A DNA stretch of 64,000 nucleotides from Polydactylus sextarius. Taxonomy: Eukaryota; Chordata; Actinopteri; Polynemidae. Of the stretch, positions 63,901 to 64,000 are shown piece by piece. The notes below the pieces were generated by a model. The model had not been told where the DNA came from and made no database searches. It saw only the letters and a list, made by a program, of their open reading frames with translations. The stretch's first letter is position 1, and every line of letters starts with the position of its first letter. Position numbers and translations under genes: made by a program. The stretch lies in NCBI GenBank assembly GCA_016801845.1, contig CM028923.1, positions 5,381,001 through 5,445,000 of the forward strand, given 5' to 3'.

Positions 63901-64000
63901 GTGAGTGCTACTGGTTTTCAGTTTTAGCTGCTATAAGTGTGCTATATTTAAACTGATATGTTTTTAACATCTTCTCATGAAATACCACATCACTTTGAAA

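Overview
The window is eukaryotic and almost certainly from a teleost fish. It has split genes with GT/AG introns, vertebrate-only protein families (a muscle troponin I and an alpha-2,8-sialyltransferase), many long CA/TG and TA microsatellites, and short interspersed repeats of types common in fish. Most of the 64 kb is non-coding. No CRISPR array, operon, rRNA or phage-like system is present.

Layout. (1) About 3.2-6.05 kb, minus strand: a complete six-coding-exon troponin I gene of slow/cardiac type (189 aa), with a non-coding first exon and a TATA-like box. (2) About 11.5-22.15 kb and beyond, plus strand: a complete five-coding-exon ST8SIA1 (GD3 synthase) gene of 335 aa, with a long GC-rich 5'UTR and a probably long 3'UTR. 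Its third intron holds a large inverted repeat with a MITE nested in one arm. (3) About 22-44 kb: intergenic sequence with microsatellites, a 19-bp perfect hairpin, conserved-element-like blocks and a three-copy tandem array of a ~1.75-kb unit (37547-42107). Each array unit carries exon-like segments on the minus strand. (4) 44790-45332, plus strand: an intronless, unrecognised 180-aa basic/acidic protein with its own promoter-like upstream region. (5) About 46-63.1 kb: a gene-poor stretch with microsatellites, a degraded SINE and several blocks that look like conserved regulatory elements. (6) 63.14 kb to the end: the promoter, first exon and second exon of a further plus-strand gene that runs out of the window.

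The genes do not form a functional unit. Troponin I is a sarcomere protein, ST8SIA1 is a Golgi ganglioside enzyme, and the intronless protein is of unknown function. The least ordinary structures are the mosaic tandem array with its conserved exon-like pieces, a related diverged AT-rich sequence about 10 kb away, the nested MITE inside the inverted repeat, and the unrecognised intronless gene. Exon joins were read by hand from splice sites and reading phase; orthology, conservation and repeat-family names were not checked against any database.
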